Source: Luscinia megarhynchos
Taxonomy: Eukaryota > Chordata > Aves > Passeriformes > Turdidae
NCBI GenBank assembly: GCA_034336665.1
Contig: JAPFBE010000003.1
Location: 13,618,360-13,682,359 of the forward strand
DNA length: 64,000 bases
Direction: 5' to 3'
The stretch's first letter is position 1. The number at the start of each line of letters is the position of its first letter. A program made the translations under genes and the position numbers. The notes beneath the pieces were generated by a model that was not told where the DNA came from, ran no database searches, and saw nothing but the letters and a program-made list of their open reading frames with translations. Shown here one piece after another: positions 29,304-43,170 of this stretch.

Positions 29304-32300
29304 ATGCCTTGGTTCAAGTTTGCCTTGTGAGAGGTCATTTTTCTCAGTGCTGAGTAGTTTGTGGTTCATATCACGAAACAATTACATATGTCACAGATAC
29401 GCACAGGTAGAATTAATTGCACCGGTCATTTAATAATAGGATTTTGAAGACAGTAAGGAGGCTGTGACAAGCAGTTGGTAAGGCTTTGCAGCACAATTTC
29501 TACTTGAACTAGGTATACCTATTGGACAGGGACAGGTCAGGGCATCTGTCAAAGTGTATCAATTAAATTGTACCTGGAGTCCTTAAAAATAGGAGTGTGA
29601 AAGAGCTGGAGCTGTCCCTTATCAAAAGTGTTGATCTTTTTTGCTTTGAGCACTGTGGATGCCATCCTCTGGGAAACCTGGTGGTCCAGTAAAAGTTCTC
29701 CAGACTGACAATGTCAGGAATATCTGTATTGCAGCCTGTCTCTGCAGATGATTTGTGATAAATACTTCAGGATGGTGTGGTACCTGTACCAGAATGAACA
29801 GTACATTTTTTTTTTTTCAAATTATACAGAACAGGCATATAAAGAACAGAGGCAAAAGAAAGTGCCAACGGCCATTTTCTAAGAATAAAGGCTCTGCAGA
29901 AGAAGAAAAGGATTAGCAAGGCACCTGTGATTATCCATTGTCTTGAAAAAATTCCTAATATTTTTGTGGTTTCCTGCAACAGACTTAACTCTTTTGAAAG
30001 ATTCTTCAAAAAATTAAATTCACAGGAGTGGAAGGAAAAAGATCCTGCAGGCATGCTTGGACTTCTTAATCTATGGTTTTAGTGTTCCTTTCTCCCAAAG
30101 CTCTGACTTCTCTCCAGAAGGGTCTCCTTTCCTATCTCTTGTGACATTTGTGTTTAAGTTCCAGTCTAGGTTCTACAAGTTAGGGTCATGCCACTCACAT
30201 CCTTACTGCCACAGCAGTAATCTTCCTTGGGTGCATTTGCCCACCTGAAGGAAAGGACTGAAAATTGCTGAGGGTCAGAAGCCTGAGGCTCTGGAACAAC
30301 CCTCTGATGAGTATGGGAGTAAAACACCTGCATGTTTACCAGGCTTGATCAGCACGTGTGGAATTAGAAATAAATTGTATTAAATGTCTGCCTAAAGGGG
30401 AAATAGACTTGATGGCACATGAGATCCCCTTGTCCTTTTTTTTTTCACAGGGAGGTGGCGGTGACCAATATCTGTTTATACATCCCAATGTGTTGAAAGG
30501 AAACCTCTTCAGTGCTGCTGTTTGAGTTTGACACCCCTCCCCTATTAAGGTCATGTCATTAAAAGGAGGATGAAGAAAATCCCTTTGCTCATGTTAAGCA
30601 CTTTGGCTGTGGTGGAAAAAAGCACTTAAACAATCTGTGTACTCTCACTGATCTCAGAATCAGACGAGCTCTACATTTAAGCTTACTAAAATGTGTTGAT
30701 AGATTTCTGTCTTACATGCTCTTCTAGCAGCACTGAATTTAATATCAAGCTTTCCTCAATCTCAGTGCTCATAAGAAAAGCGACAGTCATGGCCTCTGTG
30801 AGTTCACAGAGAAAGTTATTTTGGTTGGCCTTGCTCTTTTTTTTGTGCTGGTGTTTTGAGCCATAGGAAATGGCAGTGATTTGAAAGGTGGACATACAGT
30901 GAGGTAAAAAAAAAAAGAGCAGTTGCAAGGTATGCACTTTGCACTTTTCAGATGAAAGATATTCCCACATATCTCTAAATGAGAGAGAAAACCAGTAAAA
31001 TCAATGCAGTAAAAGTAGAAAAAAAGCAGGCCTCTTGTGAGTGGAGAAAATGCTGAAGGACAAAAATGGGTTTTATTGCAGAATATAATGCTAGTTTAAT
31101 AGCACTAATTTGAAGTTCATATGTGATTAAGTATATATAGGCATGGAACAGAGTTCAAAAGAGCAACAAGAAAGACTTTCTGGTTGATGTACTCTCAAGA
31201 ATTCTGCAAGTGATTAAAAAATGAAAAAATTGATAAATGGAATCCAAGATGAAATCCAAATATATATCAGTCTTCAGTGTCTAAATGGAGAAGATGGGCA
31301 GCAGTCTTTCTTTTCCCAGTGATTAAATACTTGACTGCTGATTGTTGTGTTTAAATTGGTGATATTAAGTGATGCTGTTAAAATGTGATAAGAGAAACAC
31401 TGCTGCATTCATCCTGTTCTACAGCTCTTCTGAAGCTGGGAAGGCTTAGCATGTGTAAAGGGAAATCTCTTAAATCCTTCCTTTCCCCCACTGCACTCAG
31501 GCAGTGCACCTCCTGTCATGCTGTATCCAGACCCTTGAGGAAGGTTCAGTTTTGGTAAAGGGCTTGATAGTGGCAGGATGTCATTGCCACAGTGGCCCTA
31601 AAGTTATGTAAGCAGGGAGTGATTTAGATTACTGAAGCAGTTTAGAAGTGGTTATGGAGGTTCTGTGTGGTGATAAAATTACTTCACTGCAATTTAAATG
31701 ACCAAACATAAAAATATCTTGGAAAAATTAGTGTAATATATTTTAGCAAGATACCTGTCACCATTTCCTGGAACAGATAGAGCAGATGTTCAATATTGTG
31801 GTGGTGAAACTTGCAGTTGGTTTTATCCTCCTCATGGTTTACAGGGACATTTTAACAAATATATTGCATTGCTCATCATGCATGACAAAAAATCTATAGC
31901 ATAGGGAACTTTGCTGGAGAAAGGAGGGTAGAAAATATCTGTTTTGTGAGAGGGATTAGAACAGAATGACCATAATTAAAATTAACAATTAGAGAAGACA
32001 TTTTGCTTTGGCTCTTGCTAAGGCAGGCTGATGGGATCAGCTGTGTGTGTGCTGACTGCAAAGGGGCCTTGAAGAAAAAGTGTATCAGGCTGAGAAGTGC
32101 TGAGTGGTGCCATTTGCTTTAACAGGAGCTGCATGCTGACTTCTGACTGCTGCTTGTGTTGTCAGCTAGTGGAAGCAGTATGACTGTGTAAACATAAACA
32201 TAGAATTTGTAAAATCTGCCACTTTATACTATAGAAGCATCATATATATGTTTATTCCTGCAGCCTACCTTCAGGGAATGCATTAGAGATGAATTTATGT

Positions 32301-35300
32301 TTTTCCTTTGCAAACACACCTGCCATAGGAAAGTTCTGCTTCATTTATTTCACTTTCTCCTCCAGCCAGCTCTGTTTCCTATGTCACTGGTGTCAGAAAC
32401 CCTGCAGGGCCACTGTGATAGGAACAGGGCAGTGTAGTTACTGATGTGTTTGGCTGAGCATGGCAGCAGAGGGTGGTTGGTACTGCTAGTCACTGGGTGA
32501 GGGGGGAGTATGGTTTCTAAAGCACCTCCTGTTCCAAGCTCTCTTCTTTCACTGTAAGTGCTGACAGAATCTACACGTTTGTGAATAAAAACAAACACTG
32601 TGAAACCACCTTCTTGAGTTGGCAAATTATGTGGTCCTTTCAGGATCTCATCTTTCCTTTGGCTGTCACCTGGGGGTGGGTTACAAGTGTGTTTATGCTC
32701 TATCTCATTTTTTCTTCCTTTAACAAGTATGTATTCAAAGAAAGTGCCCAAAACATCTCTGTGCACTAGCACAATTTTTGGACAGCTGTACTGACGAGGA
32801 CAGGGAAAGTCAGTGCTGAACTGCACCTGTTAGACATATGCTGTTCTCTACAAGTCAGTGAACTGTGAAGGACAGTTGAGGAATTGCACTGGAAAGCCAG
32901 CACTGAACGTCTGGACCTGCTGTTGGCAGCAAGCTGCTGCTGTGCCCTGTGATCATCACAGCCAGGAGTTTGCTAGCCAAAATCACCTAGCTAGCTTTGC
33001 TTGGTGGTGCTGACCACAACAGACCTTCACCCACAGAGCAGTAACCCCACTGTGTCAAGTGCAGTGATCTCCATCAGTACTTTCACAGGGGCTCACAGGC
33101 TCCTGCCCTCGGGGTCCTACCCTTGGTTCTGCTGTCTCACATCTGAACTGAGCCTGGAGCACTCTGGTCCAAGCCTTGAGCTCAGTCAGACTTTGGGGAA
33201 AGGTGGAAAATTTGTCACCTCTCTGCTCAGACAAAGCAAAGCAGTGTCTTGTCCTCACAGGTGCCTGAACCCCAGCCTCAAAGGTGGAAAGAAGCCCTGT
33301 GGCTACCTAATTTCATATTCTCTCAAACCAGGATGGGAAAGATGTTGCTGATGTTTCCTGGTGACACCTGTGGGACTCCTCTTCTATGGGAAGCTGCTAA
33401 AGCCTTGCTACAGCTTGTGGTTATGCTACATGCCTTGCATTTGGGCAGTGAAGGAAAATGGAATATTTAGCAATTGTCAAGAAGTAAGTATGGGTGATCC
33501 CATGATCTATGTAGGAGAGAAGGCTGCATTCCCAGGATGGTGGGATAACATGTTTATAAAGAGCTCTCAACTACTCTGGCCTGCTGTTCCTCTTCACTTT
33601 TATCTTGCAAAACTTTTTTATATTACCTCCTTTCTAGCAATGTTCCATACCTAAATTTGCTTTTCTCTTCTATTTGTTCTTATGAAAGAGAAAAAAGTGT
33701 TGTAATGATAAATATTTATGCACCTTGGTGTGTCAGTCGCTTTTACTTTGCTCGCTAGATGGCAGTATGATGCTTGTTATACCAATTGAAAGAACTGAAG
33801 TAATCTATTCTCCAAGTGTCTGAAAATCCCTAAAACCTGGCATCTGGTAATTTCTTCTCTAAAAATACAAGGTCCACAGGTGTAGGAAATGCAAGTTGAA
33901 ATCTATATGCAGTCCTCACAAACAACCTCAGTTCCTTTGAACTTGTTACAACAATCAAGCTTATATAATTTTTCAGTAAAAAGTTTACTCTATTAAGTAA
34001 ACTCTGGGAGTGAAGATGCTGGTGATACTAGAGCAGTCTCTTAAAACGGAAGAAAAAATTACAGAAAACCCTGTAAAAATTCTGGTGAAAGAGGTAAAGA
34101 TGTGTGACAGAGAATGAGTTATAACCTGGTTACTGGAGTACTGAAATCAATACTGGATTTTTGTTTCTGCTTTCTTTTTTGCTAGCTACACACAATTTTT
34201 TGGGAGTTTAGGCAGCAGTCCAGAAATCTATCATCTCTGCTTTAACTGATCGGAGTGCAGTGCACAGGCCCTGGTTCTTCTCTGCTCTTTCAGAAATCTC
34301 TGTGCTCCATTTGGAATTGCTGTAAATAAATGAAGACTTTACCTTTGTTATGGTAACATCCTCACCTATCCCAGTTCAATTTGGCAAATATTTCAGAGGT
34401 TAAACAGTTTCAGCTTGTCTGCTTGGTCTAATGCAAGGACCTAGAGGTTTCCTTACAAAATTTCTTAGTAATTGGAAGTGAAATGGACCCAATATTTGTG
34501 TTCCTTGGACCATAGGTATATGCCTTAAGTCTCCTTCAGATAAATCCAATAGTCCAATTTAGCATATAAGTTGTGTAGTAAACTGTAAATTACTTTGGGT
34601 TAATACTAAACTCCTGTTAGAGCCAAAGCTCTTTCTCTGCTTTGATTTGTTAACTTTCCAAGTGGCCTTGGGCAGCATGCCTCTGTGCAAGAGTAAATAT
34701 TTGGTCAACCACAACTAAACTCGAAATGCAGTTCTGTTGTTTTCCCATGATTAAAGGGAAAAAAGCCAGTGGTACATAGATATGAGTTTTCTTTTATTAT
34801 TGCATGTTTACTCATTTTTAAGAAAGGCATCATTCTTAGAAGTTTGGAGAAGTTTGCAAGTTTACAAATTCTTAATTGAAAGCAGGGATTTCAAGATATG
34901 ATAGGAACTCCAGGTAGTACACTTGAAGTATACTACCTGTGTGCAAAGAATTTATATGTTTATGCCCTACAATCTCATTCACCATTACAGAATCAAAATA
35001 TGGATGAAAGTGTTTAGAAAATACCAATACTTGCTACAGTTGGGTGCAGCTGCTTTTCTTTTTTCTGCTGCTCTAGAAGCCTAAAATAAAGCACAGCGTG
35101 CAACTTGCACACTTAAATTGTAATACAAGAATGAGAGCCAAAATACTCTGTTTTCCTCAGTGTGGGGCCTAAAGTGATGGAAAAGGGAATGGGTTGGTTC
35201 ACACCATCATGTAATCTGAAAATAAAATAGCACTTCTGCATGAGCACAGTTAATGCTCCCTGTGCCATTCCAGGCACGAGCCAAAGCCTGTCCCTGGACA

Positions 35301-38300
35301 TAGGGATGAGTGTGTCTGAACCACTCCACAACTGCAGCTGTCTTGTCAAAATTTGTGTCATCCCTGTCATTCACTGTGTGGGAGGCACTGCTGAATAATT
35401 CCCCCTGTTTTAAAAAAAGATTTTAAAACTTCCAAAGATCTTGAAGATGGTAAATGTTGCTGAGATATAAAATGATGTGTTGACCTTCTGCACAAGTAGC
35501 TGTTGCAAGAGAGTATTCCTCAAGCCTACGCTTTAGAATAGTTGCTGTGAGCAACTATTGAGTGAGCTGAAGTTGCCAGTTAAGAAAGCTGATAACAGAG
35601 AATAGTTCATGGAGCAGAGTTACTCTCATAGACCTGGATGTTGATTTCTGAGATAAGTTTTCTGCCAGATGGTATTTTTAATGGAAATGAAACAAGCAGC
35701 ATTAAAAAAAAAACCACCAAAAAGTCAGATTCTGTATCTCCTGATTATCCTGTAGGAAAGCAGACTTCAAGGTCGTTTGCAACATTTGCTGCCATTCCTC
35801 AGAGGCCTGGAGTGATGCTTTTTGTCCTGGTGTGATACTTTTTGTCCTGGTCAGTCTGCAGCCACATTACCAACAGACTGGAGGCTCTTAGCGTTTAGCA
35901 AGAAATAATTCATTTTAAAAATGCCTCATTAAAATGCTTGACACAATCTCTTTGGTAATTTCATTTTTGTTACCCATTTGGTCAGTTTTCTTACTAGAAA
36001 GCCGTCTAGAAACTGTTGTGGCAAGTTGCATTGATACTGAAAGGCTTGGTTGGGCCATGAGCTTTGTGCTCTGCTCCTTCCCAGGAGCAGCAGTTCACCT
36101 TGAGAGTCACCTGCTTGCTGTGCCTGCTGCCTGGACATACTTGAGTAAGTCACCACAGCAAACCACTGTTTATATTTACCAAATTGTTTGTTAGGGGTCA
36201 GTGGTTCATTATAATCCCAAGACACTTTGTGCTTCAGTGCATTTATGTTCCCATCTCGGTGCTCCTGGGTGCTTCTGATCAAGGCAGGAGAGCTGCTGTG
36301 GGGCTGTTATTGTGCAGGGAGGGCTAGGCTGTCACCAGTATGTCCTGTCTCACACAGGGATTGCTTTGAAAAATTGCAAATAAAGTGCAAGCAGAAGGCT
36401 CCAGATGACAGAACATATAGCCTGGTCAGTAAATGTACTAAATCCTTCTGCACCCACTCAAAGTCTGTCCAGTCTGGAGCTACAGGGGCTGTCTGTTTTT
36501 TCAGAAGCTGTAAAAATTTTGCTTTTAGCCTGAACATTTGTGGTGTGAAGACTGCTGTTGGTGACAGCAGTGCTTCCACAATGGAGAGTGTGAGCTCTGC
36601 TGGGCAGCAGTGGTTGCTTCCCAGCAGACCAGCCAAAATTCTCCCTCTTCCCTCACTCCCCTGAGTGAGCCAGATAACAGCCCCAAGCCTGGAAGGAAGA
36701 AACAGTGAATCCTATGCCTTGACCTTTTGTGCAGTGTTGCTGAACTCAAATACTGAGAGGTTGGAAGATGGGAAGCAATAGCAATAGGAGACTTGGAGAT
36801 CTTTGGACCTGTCTGCTTCCTGGTGTACATGTAGGATTCACGTCTGGGTTTCCATGTGGCCCCAGACTGCCTTTGTTTTAAATGGTAGATGAGCTTCCAG
36901 TTGTGAGACAAGCAAATACTGTGATGTTCCTGCATGGCTGTGCCCAGCCTTTGGGTGGCTGAAAGCAGAAGAGTGACGAGGACCCTTTTGCCATGGGTCA
37001 CATTGGTTGTGGTTCTTACACGAGGTTTGTGTAAGGGCAGGTGTGTGGGGTCAGAACAGCTGCCCTGCTGTGCCTGCAGGCTTGTCCTGCTGTGGGCTGA
37101 GGGAGAGCAGCAGCTCCTTCCACCCTTCCTTCCCCAGCAGAAAACTGCTGCTGAGAGATGCAGCGGGGTCAGGGCTGTTTTCAGAGCCTGGCTGGAGAAA
37201 AGCTTACAGCATTACCCTGCTCCCACTCAGCCCAGCAGACACTGCTGCCCAGCTTAAATACCCCAGAACTGCTGGACTAGGCTTGGCTTTGGAGGAACAT
37301 CATCTCTGAAAGGTTGACTCAGCCATTAGCAATGCATCAAGAGACACAAATATTGCTAAAATATATGAAAAGAAAGATAGTGGAAAAAATTAAACATTTA
37401 GTGAAGCATGCAGAGCTGGAAACATTGCTATGGTTATTAGGTTTTAATTAGTTGGAAACTGTTCATTCAAGCTCGGTTTCTGTGCAATGATTGTCCTAAT
37501 GTGGTTGGGTTTGGGATTTATAATTTCTGAATTTTCCTTTCTTTATGAGTTCTAAGTCCTGAAATATTCATTGTACACGTGTCCTTCTGGCTTCTGGAGT
37601 GCTGTGGAGGGAGATTTTTTGTACACAAATTTTTCAGTAAATTATACCATTTACTGCCTAGTGGTAATTACTGTAGCCCCAAGCACTTAAATGATCCTAC
37701 TCAAAAGATGTTTTATGGGAAAGGAAACATTTGAGGGTGTTTCACAACAAGAGAGTAGTGCCACCTTAGCTGTTTCATCTTTCAATATTAAAAAGACTCA
37801 GGGCCTGTGTTTTTACAATGCTCTGTGAGCTCATGTGGCCTGTGTATGTACATGCACACACAGAGACACTTAAGTGTGTCAGTGAAAAAACTCAAATTAA
37901 GTATTTTTCTTCCACTGAATGGTTTCACCTCCTCAGTTAAGAATATTCCATTGCTATTAACGTACTTCATAATATCTGTTTTCAGGGACAAGAACATTTT
38001 TAATCCCTGGTCTTGCTTCACATGAGTGAACACAGATCTACCTGTTAACTGGAGCATTGGTACCTGGAATTAAAAATTTTGGGCCTCAATGTGTGTCTGT
38101 TTTCCAATTCCTTGTTTGGAATTTTTTATCTTTGCTATCTTATCTGATGCCTTCTGGAAACAATTTTCCCTTAACACCAGTTCATAAATTTCAGCATACA
38201 CTAGACTGGAGGTTCTGGACCATTTCTCACATTTTATAATGAATTTTCTGATTGAATTCTTTTACAGATAGCACCTCATACATGCAAAGCAGTGCCTAAG

Positions 38301-39111
38301 ATCCTGGTGGATTTTTTACTGATTTTATGTATACATCTCTAAGAACTTGTGATATATTCTGAAAAAATGAGTTTCCACTGAAATGTGCACATTTATGTTT
38401 TCCAGAGCTTTAAATGAAAAAATCTGAAAAGGTATCAGAATAAGATAAGAATAAACCTATTAACATAATACCAGATAAAATTAGAAAACAAGTGTGTTTG
38501 CATAATTAAATTTTATTTGGACTAACCACAACAATTTGGAATAGCTACCAGATCTGTTGTCAAATAGCTGAATGTTATTAGAGAAACTCTGTCACTTACA
38601 TTAATTTAATTAATGCCTCAGGCTTTACATGAGTAGCCATAACACTAAGATGATTAATCTCTGATTGTAAAAGGAAGCACCGGTGTAGTTCTCTTCATTC
38701 AAAATTTTCCTCACTGGACAACACACATGAATTTTAATTTTGAGTTTTTTAAACCTTCTTAAAAGATAGCTCTGTTGTGTCATGTTCTTCAGTGAGGGCT
38801 GAACGTGGGGAGAAAGGCAGGGGCATCTCCCTTGTGAGGGCAGATCCCAGCTCCCTGTGTGAGCTCCAGAAAGGCAAGTTCACAAGGAAGGAGCAGCCTG
38901 GTTGCTGAAGGAAAGGTTATTCTCTGGGGGTGTTTTGGGCACTAAAGGTGTGGAAGTAATTCACAGAACTGAGCAGCTGCAGAAGAAAGCAGGAGTGTTA
39001 GTGCAGAAAGAGTCATGATGAGAGGGATTCTGGTGCTGCAAAGCAGCACAAGTGCCTGCATGTTGAAGGCACAGGGTGGGGAATCCCTGGAGAAGAAGCA
39101 GTGCTTGGCAT
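29304..39111. other. Gene-free stretch upstream of PRDX4
   Basis: No exon of a known gene, RNA gene or clear repeat was recognised. Open frames up to 158 codons (for example near 32350-32826 on - and 36227-36664 on +) carry no family motif, have no splice-linked partners and overlap each other on opposite strands. A hairpin lies at 34911-34939. Probably the PRDX4-PTCHD1 spacer (inference from synteny). Confidence 0.65.
34911..34939. repeat. Short inverted repeat (12-bp arms, 5-nt loop)
   Basis: CAGGTAGTACAC, loop TTGAA, GTATACTACCTG. Eleven of twelve positions pair. Confidence 0.75.
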
Positions 39112-39160
39112 CATTCAGAATGGTCGGGGCTGGAGGGACCTTTGGTCATTGCAACCACTG
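39112..39160 (-). mobile_element. Possible CR1 3'-end scrap, antisense
   Basis: CAGAATGGTCGGGGCTGGAGGGACCTTTGG resembles the inverted CR1 terminus. Too short for certainty. Confidence 0.4.
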
Positions 39161-39389
39161 CACACTCAGATTCAGCCAACTTCCAGTAGCAGAACAGAAC
39201 TCCTGCTCCTCTCTGCCCCACACATCTACTGTGCCACAGAAAGGGAAAATAGCAATTTGTCACCTGTATTTAAAAAGGACTTTGGAAACATATCAGTGTG
39301 GCTTTTGTCGAGAGAAATCGTGTCTGAGAGAAATCCACTGCTCTTTGTCTGAAGCACTGACATGAGTGTGGATTAGGGTGATTTGGTTG

Positions 39390-40600
39390 GTACAGTGTGC
39401 TCAGATTTTCCTAAAGCTTTTGATAAGCTCCTCAGTTGGAAGATCCTAAAGAAGCAAAACAGTAGCAGGATGAAAGGAAAGTTCCCTGCTGGAAATGATG
39501 TGAGGAGTAGGAATAAACAGTCAGGTATTTCAGTGGGAGATAACAAGTGAAATCCCACAGGGATCTGCACTGAGTTCTGTGATGTCTGGCATATTCATGA
39601 GTGGTCTGGAAAATGTCCTAAATAGTGCTGGATGCTTCTTTGACTGAGTTATTCAGAGTAGGAAAAATAAAAATCTTCTTTTAAAAATTTAGTGAGTGGT
39701 ACTGCAATAAAATGGCAGTCTGCATTTGTTGCCAATAACCACAAGATAATGCACATGGGAAAAAATAAACCTGGCTGTACAATGCTGAAATGGGGTTTAA
39801 ACTACCTATTGTGACTCAGGGAAGAGAGGTCAAATTAGCTGTCAGTAATTTTAAGAAATGTTAGCTGAGGGCAGAGCAATGCTCAAAAGCAAATGGGTTG
39901 TCAGAAATTGCTAGGGAAGACACAGCAAACAAAATAATTATTTTCTATGCATTCACCTCAAGATTGCTGTGTGCTGCTCTGGTCTCCACATCTATGAAAA
40001 GGTATACCAGTGTTCAAAGGGGACAGAGAAACCTGACAAATGTTTTCACAAACAAAGTACAGCTTCTGAATTGAGATTGATTAGATAGACTCTTTAGATG
40101 GGAAAAGGGAAGGTGGAAAGGCATGCGATAGCGGTGTTTAAAATCAGGAGTGGCACGGAGAAAATAAGTAGCAAATGATTGTTTGCCTTTCTCCCAGAAC
40201 AAGAACAAGGGACATCAGGTGGAATTACTGGGTAGTGGCTTAAGCAAACAACAGCAAACGTGGGTCTTTGTGGTGTGTGATTAAACTGGAACCAGTCTTG
40301 CAGTATCTGCTATGTGTCAAGGGGTTAGATGGGCTCAAAACCAATCAGGTGAATTAACAGAAAAAAAACAAATATCAGGGACTAATAGGCAAGAAGATGA
40401 CATTTGTGCCTGAGGAGCTACCTGCATGGCAGGCTCTGGATGTGGGGAGGAGAGACTGGAGAAAATGACTGCATGGTTACCCCTTTTAAAAATTGTTTAC
40501 CTTGGTGTCTGCTGCTGGCTCCTGTCAGCTGTGAAACACTGGACTAAGTGGACCTTTGATCTGATGCAGTAGAATTCTTCTGCATAATGTTTGTGTTTAA
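39390..40600 (+). mobile_element. Ancient CR1-type LINE fragment (RT 3' part to tail), sense
   Basis: Seen: a degraded copy of the C-terminal reverse-transcriptase region. GATTTTCCTAAAGCTTTTGA corresponds to the DF.KAFD motif. CCCACAGGGATCTGCACTGA corresponds to PQGS.L, and CATATTCATGAGTGGTCTGG to the IF.NDLE motif. It then runs through ATAATGCACATGGGAAAA and AAAGGGGACAGAGAAACC to the tail GGACTAAGTGGACCTTTGAT CTGATGCAG. Many stops and indels make it non-functional. The order and tail match the old CR1 lineage common in turtles and crocodilians, so the insertion is probably older than birds (inference). Confidence 0.85.
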
Positions 40601-43034
40601 TGATTTTTTATGTTTTTGCACATAAAATAGCTCAGAGACCTACAGGATTTCAAGGTTTGATCCCTACGTAAATGATTTAGACCCAGCCTGGATGTCCGCT
40701 CAGAGCACGTGTTTGGAAGGTCTCAGGATCCAGCCACCTGAGAAGGTGAGAGCCCTGGGGATTGTGGTAATGAGCCAGGGGCACCCAGGCCTCTTGGTGT
40801 GGAATTTGGTTCTTGTGGGATAAGTGAGTAAAATGAATCCAGTGCTGCACTGGGTTTTCCTTCATGCTGTAATTCAGTGGTTTGTAGTTGTCTGAAGAGT
40901 ACCTTTTGCATAGTATAGTTTATTGTTCTGCTTTCTGAGCTTGTGTATAACATGGATGTGCAGGAGGAAGCCAACATATTGTCAAATGGTTAGAAAATGC
41001 CCCTTTAAAGGAGTGACAAAATTACTCTGTAGCTAGAAGTGTGACCATCAGAACTGCATTTTGATACCAGGAGAATGTTGAACTAGAGTTAAATTGAATG
41101 TCTGTTTCTTCAAGGAGGGTAAATTTAATCAGCGGCTCAAAATCAAATTAAGGGGGAAATCAGTTTGGAAAAACACAAGAATTACAATATAGCTAATGAC
41201 CTGAGGTAATACTGGCAAGAAATTTGCTTTCACATTATAAAATGAAAAATTGTTTCTCTAAGAGGGAATTGCTTGTAGCTCAGGATTGCCTACGGTAGTT
41301 CAGAGCCCGGTGTTTCCTTGAGAGAACAATTAAAATGTGCCGCCCTTCCACCATTTACTTCCCCTCTATTATAGTAGTAATACCAACAGTTATTATACTG
41401 TGATCAAGCCTGTCAGTGTTTCTATCATAGCATTATTTTCTAACTTGGATGTTAAGCTGGAAATGTTTTCCCAGCCCAGCCTGAAACAGCCTCTTGCAGC
41501 TGGTGGTCCATGAGTGATCCACAAGTGTCATATCTTTTGCAGGAACACAGGCTCTCCTAAAGCATCAGTCCTTACAGGAGCCCTCTCTACAGCTGGGAAT
41601 AGAAAGTGAATCCTGCACTTGACTGCATTTTGCTGCAGAGAGGGATTTGGATTTTATTGTACAGATTATTTTGATTAACATGGGTAAGTAGAGGGACTTT
41701 ATTCAGTGTGGTTGAAAGCGGGGAACGTCTTCTCCTGCTGATTTACTTCCAATATAAAGGGAAGACATTGAAGGAGCTGTGGCTCAAAGGTACTGCTGCT
41801 GTTCTCATCCCTGAAGGTGATCTCTTCTGGCATAAATTTGTCTATCTTATTGACAGAGAATTTGGAGAGGATGGCCAGAAGCTGCAGCCATGACTCAGTA
41901 AGAAGGGGAAAAGTGCTGCTCTGATGTTACCTAGAATTGCATTTAACTTAAACCAGCACAGTGCCTTGCTCTTCTGTGACCTTTACCCATCAGGAGTTAT
42001 TAGCTAATTGAATTCAGAAGGTAACTCTCTAACTGTTTTCAAACTAAATTAACTTGCTTCAAGGGACCAAGTTGTGTTTGTATTTCCACAGAGATAATGA
42101 GTTTAGGCTTCAACTGAAACCTTGCCAGATAATGAGGAAAAAATAAATCAATGACCTCACTCTTATCTGGTCTTAACAGGCAGGCTTTCCTTTGCTAAAA
42201 GTGACCCTGAAATGGTCTGGATTGATTCACACAAATACCAACTCCTGCATCCTGCTAAGCAGAGCTGTCCTGGGGAACACTTTGCTCCACGAGATCTAAT
42301 CTGAGCATCAGCAAAGCTGCAAGGATTTAAATCACAGCTTTTTTTGCAGTCAAAATGAATGCTTCTGAGGAATTCAAATGAGCAGTAAGATGAAGAGTTA
42401 AAGAAGATTTTAACTTCAATACTTATTAGAAGAAAAAACCACATTCTCACAAGTGTGCCTGGGACTGAGCAGTCTTCACAGGCATATATTTACCTGATTC
42501 TCCATAGACATATGCTTCTCTGATTATTTAATTAGCTGGTATTGTTAAATAAGAAATGCTTTACAGATGTTAGAGGGAGATTGTTGCCTGCTGAGAACTG
42601 GTGTAGCTGTATTGGTGGAGATCCTTCCTTTGGTGCCTTGATTAATGGAAGAGGTACACAGCTCAGAAATGTTCCTCTCCAAAAGTGCTTCCTTAGTCTC
42701 TATATGGATCTCTCAAATGAAGGCTTAAATCTTCAGGTAATAAATGTGATTAATAATAGTTTTAGAGAATATATGAGGCAATCTGTTCAAATATGCAGAG
42801 GAAAGAGGCAGGAGATTTTAATTACTTGCAAAGAATCAGTAAAACCTACTCCTAAAGTCCAAAAAAGAAATTGAAATTTTATAGTAGCAATAGCAGCAGT
42901 AGTAGAAAAGACCATTCTGGTCTAATAAGAGATGTGATGTTTTAGGGAGAGATAGTTGCTTTTATTAAATTTGTTGATACAGGTTGTATAGTGCACCAAT
43001 TCTTCTGTTACTGAAGATCAAGGGAAAAGTGCCC
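40601..43034. other. Unannotated intergenic DNA
   Basis: Mostly AT-rich unique DNA. The open frames at 41708-41893 and 42542-42874 were read and carry no recognisable domain. Nothing else supported. Confidence 0.6.
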
Positions 43035-43170
43035 CAAGGGAAAACCCCTTGGAGATGCTAAAAATCTGGCTGGACACAGCCCTGAGCAGCTGTCATTTTT
43101 TGGCACTGCTCTGAGCACAGGTCAGGACTGGATGATCTGCCTTCCAAACCAAATCAATCTATGACTTTGA
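43035..43170 (+). mobile_element. CR1 LINE 3' fragment, sense
   Basis: CTGGCTGGACACAGCCCTGA, then CAGGACTGGATGATCTGCCT, CCAAACC and a degraded tail AATCTATGACTTTG. Typical CR1 3' end. Confidence 0.85.

Noticed and set aside
32350..32826. 158-codon open frame on -
   Set aside because: No recognisable motif; within the range expected by chance in 64 kb.
36227..37001. Overlapping 107-158-codon frames on both strands
   Set aside because: Mutually antisense, no domain, no splice-linked exons, no codon pattern distinguishing any of them.
39390..40600. Reverse-transcriptase-like gene
   Set aside because: Only remnants of motifs remain, with many stops and frameshifts. It is an old transposon copy, not a gene.
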